Below are positions 12,831 through 22,470 of a stretch of 64,000 bases of DNA, piece by piece. Location: assembly GCA_902806565.1 (NCBI GenBank), contig CADCXA010000048.1:248001-312000 (forward strand), in the 5' to 3' direction. The notes under the pieces were generated by a model that was not told the origin of the DNA, ran no database searches, and saw only the letters and a program-made list of their open reading frames with translations. Made by a program: the position numbers and the translations under genes. The stretch is from Hypoxylon rubiginosum. Its lineage: Eukaryota; Ascomycota; Sordariomycetes; Xylariales; Hypoxylaceae. Every line of letters starts with the position of its first letter. Position 1 is the first letter of the stretch.

Positions 12831-14583
12831 TTACGGACTGGCCCATCCACCGGCAACATCAACCCATTCAGCGAGGCAAGAACCTTCCTTACCCTCGACA
12901 TCCACAATGTCGGTATCGCAGCGGCAACGGCAACCAACACCGTTCTCCTTTTCGGGATCCCACTGATCCCAGTACTCGTCCTCTTCAATTCGCTTTCTCT
13001 CTTCAGTCGTCGTCTTCTCGAGGTAAGGTTCACGCGGTAGCTGGCGAGCAGGAGCGTTTGCTGGACAATGCTGAATGGTGGTATGTCGGTAGCCAAAATC
13101 GCGGAAGTAGTGGATGTCGCGAGGAGCCAGAAGAATACCAGCAGCGAGAGAATGGATAGGAGCATCACCCCACTGATATAATGTTAGCGAATGCCACACA
13201 TACTTGGAGAGCAATATAAACCACTTACTCGTTCCATCCAGAAACCGCCACTGCGATCCATCATCTCGAAGAAAGCCTTGTACTCCTTGCTGCGGAACCA
13301 GCTAAGCTTGGCGATCTCGAAGTTGGACCAGAAATGACACATGTTGTAGCTCTCGCCCTCCATGGCTTCGGAATCAATCTCTGGCAAGTTCATCCGGCCG
13401 GGATCGCTCCGCATAATCTCCTCGGGCAATGGAGGCTTGAAGTTATGATCGCTCTCGGGCGCCGGCTTCTCGGGTTTAGGCTCGACGAACATCTCCCACA
13501 GACCCTGAGACGTGATGTTGTTCAAACGTTTGTAGGCAGAAGCATAACGGAAAATATTGGGTACAGTTTCTCTCAGCTCCTTGACAGCAATGGTGAATCC
13601 GTAAGTCTTGTTGGATTCGATCATCTTGAGGAACGGGTCGCTGCGTCGGACATTAGCAACCATGGCACATTCGCATTATCAAAGATATTAGTCTTACTAG
13701 GTAATATCACAGAAGTACTTGATCTCGGGCTCCAATCGCCAGTACCACTCGTATTTGGCTAGAAGAGGGTGGTCATAGAAGAATCTGTATCCCATTAGCA
13801 ATGTCCAAAATTTGTCGGTCTGCTTAACACTCACCCAGAATAGAAACGGCACATGGCATGATAACTCTCTAGACCACCGTACATGACAGCGGCATCGCCT
13901 TGCTTAGCAATGCCCTCCTTGGCAACTTTCGGATCGATCCAGTCGGGGTATCCCCACATTTCGGCGCCAACCTTGCCAAACTCGACGGGGGCGGACGTGT
14001 AGTTGCGAATGGTATCCTTGAAGGACTGGTCGAAGTCCCCATCGTTCAAGAAGACGTAAGGGTAATGGTACCATCGGTTGAAGTGTCGCTCGATGGACTT
14101 GACGGACTGTATGACACCTTCTAGCTCCTTGTTTCGAGCAAGGACGACGAACGCGCCGTTTGCTCGCTTCGTTGTGGTATCAGGCTCGAGGCAGCCAGTG
14201 ACGAACACCTTGTCGTGCTCTTCGCTGATTTTCCTATTCCGAGGCACGCGTCGGTTAGTAAAAACCAGATAGTTGAACTTGATGGCGTAGAAGACGTACC
14301 GAATAGCTGGAGGCGCACCAGCAGGCATCAATATCCGTCCTGGGGAACTGGGATGTCTGACAAACAGGACCAGGATGAGGACAACAACAATGCATGGGAA
14401 TAGAACGACCACGCCCAGAGGGACAGATATACTAGAATTGCCTTTTAATCTGAGGGGTCTTCTGAAGAAGGCGAGTCGCGACGTCAGCCTGTTGAGCTGA
14501 GGTTTCTTCTCGCCGGATGTAGGGAGTTGGGAGGTGCCCATGGTGGCAGGAACACGCCTATAGGCGCGTCGAAGTAGATCCAT
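12831..14583 (-). CDS. KTR/KRE2-family alpha-1,2-mannosyltransferase (GT15)
   Basis: Type II Golgi glycosyltransferase that adds alpha-1,2-mannose from GDP-mannose to O- and N-linked glycans of cell-wall proteins. Model: exons 14583-13835, 13784-13698, 13640-13229, 13172-12831, giving 529 residues, the frame closing exactly; introns have GT-AG ends and the first has a TGCTAAT branch point. A basic N-terminal tail precedes one membrane anchor at about residues 53-75. The catalytic part shows the family signatures NDGDFDQSF, MWGYPDWIDP, YHAMCRFYSGFFYDHP, YWRLEPEIKYFCDIT, ESYNMCHFWSNFEIA and FWMERWGDAPIHSLA. The length is slightly above the usual 400-450 because of an acidic Cys-containing tail (about 60 residues). 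The family is clear (sequence plus family knowledge); which KTR paralogue it is cannot be decided here. Confidence 0.95.
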
Positions 14584-15110
14584 AATGGAGCTTAGCGACG
14601 CTGGGGCTTCTATTGGCGCGTGGGCAGGAGGTAGTTTTGGATTATGTCGTAGTCGCCGTGAGTATTTTATTCAACTAGTCATAACCAGTCATAGATACCG
14701 ATGTTCCCGCTGTCTATCCCTATATTCGCCGTAGTGGACCGCGCAGAGTAGCGAGCGACAGAAGGGAAAATAACCCTTTCGAGGTGTGACGACGGCGACG
14801 GCGTTCGCTGGAGATGGTCTTGAAGATAGTGAGGTGTCGCGGTTTAGCAGCGCGGATGATGGACGAGATAGGGGTCAATACGCATACGCGTCAGACACGC
14901 TCTATCTCGGGGGCGGTGTCACTCGACCAGCCAACGAGTTGGACTTTTATCGTATCAATCTACTGAATCGAAGAGGACTGCATTTGGAACCGCCAGCAAA
15001 GTTGAGCGGCGATGGTTCCCAAGCGATGATGGGGGAAATGGGGTTTCAAGGGAAAAAGTGAATTGGGAAGAAGGTAATTACGAGATCAAAAATTTAGGAT
15101 GAGACGAAGG

Positions 15111-15137
15111 GGGTTGAGGGTTGAGGGTTGAGGGTTA
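15111..15137. repeat. telomere-like heptamer repeat GGGTTGA
   Basis: Three tandem GGGTTGA units followed by GGGTTA. It resembles, but is not, the fungal telomere unit TTAGGG. Confidence 0.85.
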
Positions 15138-17047
15138 CAGTAAGAAAAAAGAGGCTTAGGGCGCATTAGGACACTTTGAGACACTGTGTGCTGACCTTAG
15201 CAATTAAGGCTTGACAGGTGAATGGTGAATGGCGGCGAAATTATGCCTGGACCAAGACTCTGTGGCCAATCAGGTTGGGTATAGGAAAAGGAGATTAGGT
15301 ACCGAGGTACTGAAAAGGGGCTCTACCTCCATATGTGCTTACATAAGAAGGCTGAGCGCTGTTGAGGCAAAGTCATTAGGTGCACAGTAGGTAGGGACAG
15401 GATTTGACTGGCTGTACGGTGTTACCGTCTCCACATATTACAGGTGGCCTTAGGCCTTAGGGTACCTACCAGCCCACTAACTACATGCACTAAAAGGTCG
15501 GGACATAAAATTTAGCATACCGGTACTTTTGGCGGGGATTCTCGCCATGTGCTTTTCTTTTCTATTAGATAACTCGAAGATGACGATCCTTTGAGAGCCA
15601 AGATTTGAAGGGTATCCTTCCTATGCCAATTACCTGGTATCAGTATCAAGGGCCAAGACCGTGATGGTAGCCAAGGGGCGAGTGTACTTTGTCGGGTTCC
15701 TAGAGTTTGTTGAAAAGCGTTGGTCAACTTGAAAAGCTTCTCGGCGCCTTGTCGCCGCTATCTGAGTCTTAAGTTCTACTTGGATGTACCAAGTAAAGGA
15801 TTGCCATCGATTCGACTTTTACCCAGACTGAACCAACATCAACGTCTCAATATTTTATCTTAATCGCATCTATCCGAGTCTTACGCTTTAATTCCTTCTG
15901 GATGTGGTTTGTGAAATTAGAAGATTGGACAATACAGAGCTCCAGACCGAGTTCTTCACCTTTGGACATACCTCGACTCTCTATTCGACTATGTCGTCAC
16001 ATATCTCTTGCTATACTAGGTCGGTACATATGAAGTGCCTGACATGTTAGCTCAGATCGCGGTTATTTACCATCCTCTTCTGGGCCCTGGCAATCTTTCT
16101 ACATCATGGGAGATAAATCTATTAAGAGGGATCCAGAACAGCCTCGGCTTAGTCGCGAGCACACGACGCACTGCTTGATGATCCGGCAGCTTTCAACCTT
16201 CCAAGAGCATTGATATCCCACGCAATCCCCACGCCCCAAGAAGCTTCTCGAGATAAATATATAAATGCGTAATATAAAAAAGTGTCTCGCCCAGGAGCGT
16301 GTGTGTGAGCCGTCATAAGATCTGAGAGATAAGCAAGCCGCCTCCCCTTATTAACTACCACTCCCTACTATAGACATTTTTTTTGTTACTATGAATAGGC
16401 ATCCAACATGGTGTTCTCCAAAATATCTGGTGAGGTGAGGTCACCGCATTTAAACCACCTTGTCTCTGAGGATATATCGAGGCTTACGACGCCGTCTTCA
16501 TACCCGTTTCTAGCACACATTTGTTTACGCACCTCTAATATGACGGAGTGACGTCTACGCTTCCTTTCTTCTCGTCCCGGGTATTCGTTTACGCTGCTGA
16601 GGAGAGATTTGTTCTCTTACATCTGCCGGCGATAGGTGAATTCCTGCGGGGACCCCAGGCGAGACGGCGGTCTCAGAGTCGCATTTGCCTTTCCGGTTAA
16701 TTACATCAATAAACCCATCTGCCTCCGCAGACCAAAAACAAACAGCACCTTAATTCTGTCGTCCTGGTTATCACGCCGTCCTATAGCTCGGGCGAGCATG
16801 GTGTCATGGCTGCTATATAAGGAAATCCTGATCGACATTGCCTAAAAGAGGTCGTCCTGTCGCCGGTCTACCCAATCAGCCGCCGTCTCCCCTTGGGCGA
16901 CCACCGCGAGGTGCCCATGCTCTATTAATTACTTGAAGACGCCAAGAATCCTTGTTCGTGGACTCTCCGCATCTCAGATGGCTTTCTACGGCGTATGGCG
17001 TTGCATCATGAGCCATGGGTTAGGGAGAAAGCTGTCATGCCGGCCGC

Positions 17048-17054
17048 TATATAA
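17048..17054 (+). promoter_or_regulatory. TATA box of AA12 gene
   Basis: TATATAA 119 bases upstream of the ATG of the secreted dehydrogenase gene, followed by CT-rich sequence. Position is plausible for a core promoter; not proven. Confidence 0.45.
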
Positions 17055-17172
17055 CACCATGTCTCCCTCTGCCGCCCACCCCGTCCTGGCTCTTCCAAAC
17101 GACTTCGCGCCCCGTCAGGTGATTGAGGTAGATCACTACATTTATATACGTGCCATAAATTAACATAGCAAT

Positions 17173-18655
17173 ATGCGTTTGTTGACAACCGCTACGGCGG
17201 TAGCTGCCCTGATGGGCCAAGGTGAGTGGTGGTTCCATCGCCTGTCTAGCCAAGAGTCCACACTGACGGCGGGATATCAGCTCTGTCGCAGAGTGTTCCG
17301 ACATTCCCATTCCCAACCACCTGCTCCGGCGTGGCGGCGGCCCGATACCCGTTCACGCTCGATGCCGGCTGGCAAGCCACCAAGATCGTCGGCAGTCTTC
17401 GTCAGCCGCGAACCATCCTCTTCGACCCGCTGGGCCACATGCTGGTACTGCAGGCCACCATGGGTATCTCGGTCCACACCTTCGGTGCCGACGGATGCGT
17501 CAACAGCACCAAGACCCTCTTCCAGAGCTCCGGTCTCAACCACGGTCTCAGCCTTACGCCCGACGGCAAGACCCTCTACGCCAGCTCCCAGACCACGGCC
17601 TGGTCGTGGGCGTACGACCCCGTCGCCATGACCGTCACCGGCCAGAAGACCATCATCAACAGCATGGGCCAGGGCATCCACTCGACGCGAACCATCGCCG
17701 TCTCCCCCAAGAACCCGAACCTCATCATCGTCTCCGTCGGCGCCGCCTCGAACTGGGACAACCCGACCATCGACCCGAGCGTCGGGCGCGCCATCGTCAA
17801 GGTGTTCGACGTGAGCGCGGTGCCGGCCAACGGCTACAACTACAACACCCAGGGCAAGGTTCTGGGCTACGGCCTGCGTAACGAGGTCGCGCTCGCGTTC
17901 GACCCGAACGGCCACGTCTGGGGAGCCGAGAACAGCGGAGACGACTTCAGGAGGACGGTCAACGGCCAGGCGACCGACATTCACATTGACAACCCCGCAG
18001 AGGAACTGAACTACCGTAAGTGCCCTTAGAACCCCCACCTCGGAACCCCTTTTCGCTATCACTGTAAAGGGGTAAAAATCTATTACGTGCAAGGACTTAC
18101 ACACGATCTTTAGTTGGTGACCCGGCCGCCCCCCTCGCGAACAACTGGTTCGGCTACCCGACCTGCTTCACCGTCTGGGAGCCGTCCAACTTCCGGGACA
18201 ACACGGCGCTCAAGACGGGCTCGCAGTTCGTCGTGACGCCCAACACGACCTTCAACGACGCGTCGTGCGACGGCAAGTCGGTGCCGCCGAGCCTGTCGTT
18301 CCCGGCGCACATGGCGCCCATCGGCAACGGCTTCGACCCGTCGGGCTCGAACCTGTACATCACGTTCCACGGCAGCTGGGACCGGCAGCCGGCGCAGGGC
18401 TACTTCGTGGCCGAGGTGCCCTTCACCAAGAAGGAGGACGGCTCGTTCGCGCCCGCCGCCGCGCCCGACAGCAAGACGGGCTACAAGAACATCATCGGCA
18501 CCACGAACCCCGGCAGCTGCAACTCGCCCTCCCTGACCATGAGCACCTGCTGGCGCCTGTCCGGCCTCAGCTGGGACCAGGCCGGCGAGAGGCTGTTCAT
18601 CAGCTCCGACAACCAGGCCGAGGGCGAGGTCTTCGTCCTGCGGAAGAAGGTTTAA
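17173..18655 (+). CDS. secreted PQQ-dependent sugar dehydrogenase (AA12, L-sorbosone dehydrogenase-like)
   Basis: Extracellular beta-propeller oxidoreductase of the pyrroloquinoline-quinone glucose/sorbosone dehydrogenase family; CAZy AA12 members oxidise pyranoses such as fucose or glucosone and pass electrons onward. Exons 17173-17221, 17281-18015, 18114-18655 give 441 residues. The first exon encodes a signal peptide (about residues 1-20). Conserved propeller signatures are NHGLSLTPDGKTLYASS, LRNEVALAFDPNGHVWGAENS, DIHIDNPAEELNYLGDP, NWFGYPTCFTVWEP, FPAHMAPIGNGFDP and FHGSWDR. The protein is a single domain: I see neither the cytochrome b nor the CBM1 found on the Coprinopsis founding member. 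Coding sequence is much more GC-rich than its surroundings, creating long false frames on the other strand. Family assignment is confident; substrate is unknown. Confidence 0.9.
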
Positions 18656-19231
18656 ATTATAAAAAAAAAATGGCAAGGTGCACAGTAAAGAGGAGCGGGA
18701 TTTGCGTCGAAGGAAATAAAGGGGGGTATGTTGCAAAGATATAACGGGTTCTCGTTACGATTTTCATCTCCCTCATTTTGTACGCAAAAGATGAAGTAGG
18801 TCGCCAAACGTTTGAATAAAGAGTTTAGCGATATTGTGTTCTGTACACGTCCGTCCGTGTTGCCGTAAACGCATAAAGGTGGTCGTTTCCGGGAAAAGAA
18901 AGCCATGCCCAATCGTGAAAGATCTGCGGTCTATATTTTGCTATATGCTTTCGTCGGGTGTCGTTCGCTCTGCCCAGGGAAACTCTTGTGTGCTGTCTTC
19001 GCGTGCCGTCTTACCCGTGGACCGATGGAAATGTGTCGGCCCCCCTCTTCGCTGGGCGGATAGATCGAACCAATGGTAGAGAAAAATGTGACCATAAATA
19101 GCCAGGCGCAATAGGGATCGCACGGTAGTAGTTCTCGATATTGAGGGAATACAGGCGTTCCAAAGCATCAAGTAGCAGATATCTGTCTTGGCTTGTAATA
19201 TTGGCAATTTTTTGCAATCCCTAAGAGCTCT
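18656..19231. other. convergent intergenic region
   Basis: 3' flanks of the AA12 and DUF4604 genes. It begins with an A-rich tract right after the AA12 stop. Nothing else is seen. Confidence 0.6.
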
Positions 19232-19789
19232 TCAGTCTCCATCGTCACCGAAACTGAGCTTGATCTTCTTGGCTTTCTTTTTGCCCTGTTTCGTGCTAGA
19301 TTTTGCATCTTTCGAAGCCGAATCGCTAGCGCCTTTCTTCTTCGTCGATAGATCGTCGCCCTTTGATCGGTCTGTAGCTGCGGTCTTGCCTTCATCCTCG
19401 TCACCGCCGACAACTCGACCTGCTTTCCGCTTTTTCCCAGCCCCAATTCCGGCTACTCTCTCCCTTTCCCTCTCCTTCCGCTTGTTCGCCTCTTCACCTT
19501 TCCCGCCCTCCGCATTGTCGCCCTCCTCCGCGTCTGTAGGGGCGTCGGCGTCCGCGCCCGGGAATGCGACGGTGTTCCCCTCCTCGTCTACGACAAGCGG
19601 CGCGTCCTCGGCTTCCTCGCTCGTAGTTCGTGGGCGTGCGGCTCGCCGGCGGGCGGCTAGGATGGGATCCGGTGAGTCGGAGTCGCGCTGCTGCTGCTGT
19701 TGGCCGCGGAGCCTAGCCAGGAATGGTGGCAGGTCGCTCGCATAGGCGAGGTTCTTAGACGTTATCTTAGGCTCATATTGTTGAGCCAT
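19232..19789 (-). CDS. DUF4604 domain protein
   Basis: Intronless 185-residue protein. The N-terminus KNLAYASDLPPFLARLRGQ is the conserved head of the DUF4604 family (human KIAA1143 relative), whose function is not established. The rest is low complexity: a Q run (about 30-34), acidic and Ala-rich stretch, then repeated Lys-rich segments ending KKKAKKIKLSFGDDGD. The Lys/Arg clusters suggest nuclear location (inference). The start has no competing in-frame ATG upstream. The family call rests on the N-terminal motif and the typical acidic/basic tail. Confidence 0.8.
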   Translation of the reverse strand: MAQQYEPKITSKNLAYASDLPPFLARLRGQQQQQRDSDSPDPILAARRRAARPRTTSEEAEDAPLVVDEEGNTVAFPGADADAPTDAEEGDNAEGGKGEEANKRKERERERVAGIGAGKKRKAGRVVGGDEDEGKTAATDRSKGDDLSTKKKGASDSASKDAKSSTKQGKKKAKKIKLSFGDDGD

Positions 19790-20354
19790 TTTCTGCTCCT
19801 TTTCTCCCCGCCCGTCTGCAGGTCTTTTACGTGGAGGAGGTTCTATTTCTTGTTGAGAACGATCCTAAGATTTGCGGACGCGGACGCGGACGAGGGTCAT
19901 GCGATTGTTATGTTGTTAATCCAGCGTTGAATTTAGTGGGAAAGTTGACAAGGCCCAGTGTTATCCGCCCATTATCGATAATGCTCGTCCCTTGTTTCGT
20001 GGGGCAGATTTGGAAGTCTAACATTGAGAAGTAACTCCTTATTAATCTGTTCATTAAAATCTCCTAATTTCATTCGTAAGACTATATTTTGGTCATACTA
20101 TTTTATTAAATACCTACATGTACCTCCTAGGCATATATATGTACCTAGATACCTAATGTATAACGGCTGTAGGTACGTAACCTGACCTCTGCAATCTCGT
20201 GTTGGTATTTGACCCCGAGCACTTAACAAGCAATCCATACAACCCCTATCTCCTGTTCGGTTATCATACATATGGCTTCCTACATACTACATCTGGCTAT
20301 CTTAGTCACTAGCCGCTAAATCTATGTAGTAGCTACAGCTCGGTGCCGAGCAGT
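19790..20354. other. intergenic, DUF4604 promoter and DUF7580 3' flank
   Basis: Contains several ACCTA/TAGGTA-type short palindromic motifs around 20110-20180. No gene is seen. Confidence 0.6.
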
Positions 20355-22098
20355 TCACCATGCCTTGCAGCTTTCCTGCAGGGGCTTGAGGATATTCTCG
20401 CAAAACTGTTTGAGGAACTCCCGGTCGTCCCAGAAACGCAATCTACCAGAGCAAATCGCTAGGCACTGTTCGATGGCCGTGAGGTGGTGAGGCGGCAGGC
20501 GCTCGGAGGTCATCTCAAGCCACTGGATTGCTGCGATCCTTCTCGCTTCTTTCGAGTCGACGCCCGCCATCCCCGTCTTGGCCGTCCACATCTCGAGCGG
20601 CCTGTGGTGCCAGATCTCGAGAAGGAGGATGGCTAATTCTAGCAGTGCGGTCTTTGGGTCGGGTCCTTCCGAGGTATCTGACCACGATGTATTTTCCATG
20701 GCTTGCTCGACGAATGGCCCGTGTATGGTCGTCTTGGCCTTACCCCCATCGTGTATGAGAAATTTGATTCCTTTACTGTTGAAAGGGAGGTTGAACCAAC
20801 ACGTCTGTTGGAGCTGAAGTATCGACGCGGCAATGTCCAACGCGAGGAGGGTTTGCTGCTTTGGAGTCATCCTTGCGTCCTCGTTTTCGACTCCATCCCG
20901 CAAGAACTTCTCTAGGGTCGTTGATGTGGAAAAGTGTCGCTGTGTCTCGCGTGGTCCTTCCAGTATGCTGAGGTCGCCCTTGGTAAGCCGAAGTTTGATG
21001 ACGTGTCCTGATAGCCGTGCGTCGCATGCGTGCCGACATATATCTGTCAATTTTGTCGGTTTGTTGCCCCCTTCATTACCACCCTTCGGGATAGGATCAA
21101 TAACGACTGCAGGAAACTTGACGATTGGGATTTTCGTAGCCATACCCTGGCACAGGGCGATGTCTTCTGCATCATCAGCCGACTGAGAAGCTTTGACGAA
21201 GGCCTCTTGCAAATGATCTTCTAATTCGAAGACAAGACTAAATGTTGTGTCTTCTTTCGTCCTGTATACGAGCTTCGGCTTTTCTCTCTGCAGGGGCATT
21301 CGGTTATCAAGCCGCATCAAGACGTTGTGCTTGTCGTGATGCTTGCAGGTGCAGACCTTGCACATGGCTGCGAATAGGGGCGTTGCATTGATTTGGACCT
21401 GTGCATATATTTTGACAAGTCTCCCTGCGGCGTGCGACGGCTGCCTTAACGCATACTTTTGTTGCGTCCTCATGCTGTGGATAATGGTCTTAAGCGAGAG
21501 TCGGTCTTCGCGTAGTTCCTCAACTAATTCCTTCAGACTGGCCTTTTCGATTGTGAAAGCTACCCGCTCCTTGAAGGCGAACGACCCTTTCCCCGGCGGG
21601 TTAACCGCCAATATAGCAGCCGGGTCATCATTTGCGGCCTACGGCGAGTAATTAGCCATCCGCATATCTATCACGAATAGCATTGGACATGACGGAGAGA
21701 TACATTTGCAGGGCGATGAATGTGTCCCAATTTTGCGGCAATGGCCTTGAGACACTTTTCATATCTTTCCAAGACGTCTGAGAAGGTGTCGTAAAGCAGG
21801 CCGAGATACTCCTTGACTTCGGCTCCGTTCTTCGCGTTCCGCAATATGAGCACGCATTCCTCTTCCGTCACGTCAAGTCGATCTACGACATGCTCTACCC
21901 GGCACTTCGTAGTAGCTCGAGGATCTGGAGATAGAAGAAGGTCCTCTGGAGCTTTAGCCGGAAGATCAAGGTGTCAAGCTGTCCGCGCCATTTGACGAAA
22001 GAGGCTGCGACACCCTTACCCGCTTTGTAGTGTTCCAAGGCGGAGATAACGAGAGGAATGGCACCTAGAACCACACCAGCGACCTCGAAGCCCGACAT
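20355..22098 (-). pseudogene. DUF7580 domain protein, interrupted by an apparent one-base deletion
   Basis: Member of the large fungal-specific DUF7580 group, often found beside NLR-like or heterokaryon-incompatibility genes; molecular role unknown. Parts: 22098-21704 and 21638-20355, separated by a normal 65-nt GT-AG intron. The N-terminus MSGFEVAGVVLGAIPLVISA is the hydrophobic helical head of the group. At 21898-21900 three Cs (GGG on the coding strand) sit where four are needed: the frame hits TAG at 21897-21895, while the next frame continues at once with VEHVVDRLDVTEEEC. With one base restored the two parts add up exactly to 560 codons. No intron of credible length can bridge the break (the only GT..AG is 23 nt or less). 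The C-terminal 430 codons are intact and uneroded, so this is a very recent mutation or a homopolymer sequencing error. Confidence 0.8.
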
Positions 22099-22470
22099 AG
22101 AGTCTTATACTGGCTTTGAAGCCGGTGTTGTAGCGGACTATCGCTCTCGAAAGTTTTATCCTCCAAGATGTTGCTGCGGCTGAAGACGATTGGCGGCTTA
22201 TGAGTCCTACGAGACAGGGGTTTGATAGGTCAAGTGATAATGCATCAGATCGGAGATGTTCTATTGCTTGCCTTCTTTTTCTTTCTTACAAATGTTGACC
22301 TGCTACACAGCCCTTAGGGATCAAAATGCCGTACGAGCTTGAGGGCACACACTTATAAACCGAGTAAAAGGAGGTCTACCTAAGTGATGCTTAACGACAC
22401 CTTCTCGTTGACGACACTCAGGTCCAGTCCTAGATTAACTTTTATCAAGAAGTTAAGGGTTTGACGCCGA
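22099..22470. promoter_or_regulatory. shared 372-bp divergent promoter
   Basis: The ATGs of the DUF7580 gene (-) and the C2H2 gene (+) face away from each other across only 372 bases, so they probably share regulatory sequence. No clear TATA box is seen on either side. Confidence 0.5.

Larger units (their letters stand above)
14584..17172. other. intergenic, divergent promoters of GT15 and AA12 genes
   Basis: No supported gene. A 91-codon frame at 14786-15061 (+) lies in the GT15 promoter and has no recognisable features. A GGGTTGA repeat is at 15111-15137. TATA-like sequences occur near 16812 and at 17048-17054. Confidence 0.6.

Noticed and set aside
14786..15061. 91-codon plus frame upstream of the GT15 gene
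   Set aside because: Lies in the promoter of the opposite-strand gene and lacks any recognisable feature or splice continuation.
17277..18736. Long open frames on the minus strand opposite the AA12 gene (275 and 208 codons)
   Set aside because: They are shadows produced by the GC-rich codon use of the dehydrogenase; their sequences are Arg/Gly/Val-rich without any domain.
19188..19745. 185-codon Ser/Pro-rich plus frame opposite the DUF4604 gene
   Set aside because: Antisense of a low-complexity Lys/Glu-rich gene, which naturally reads as Ser/Phe/Leu-rich.
21874..21920. A tiny intron to explain the DUF7580 frame break
   Set aside because: The only GT..AG choices there are 23 nt or shorter, well below fungal intron size.
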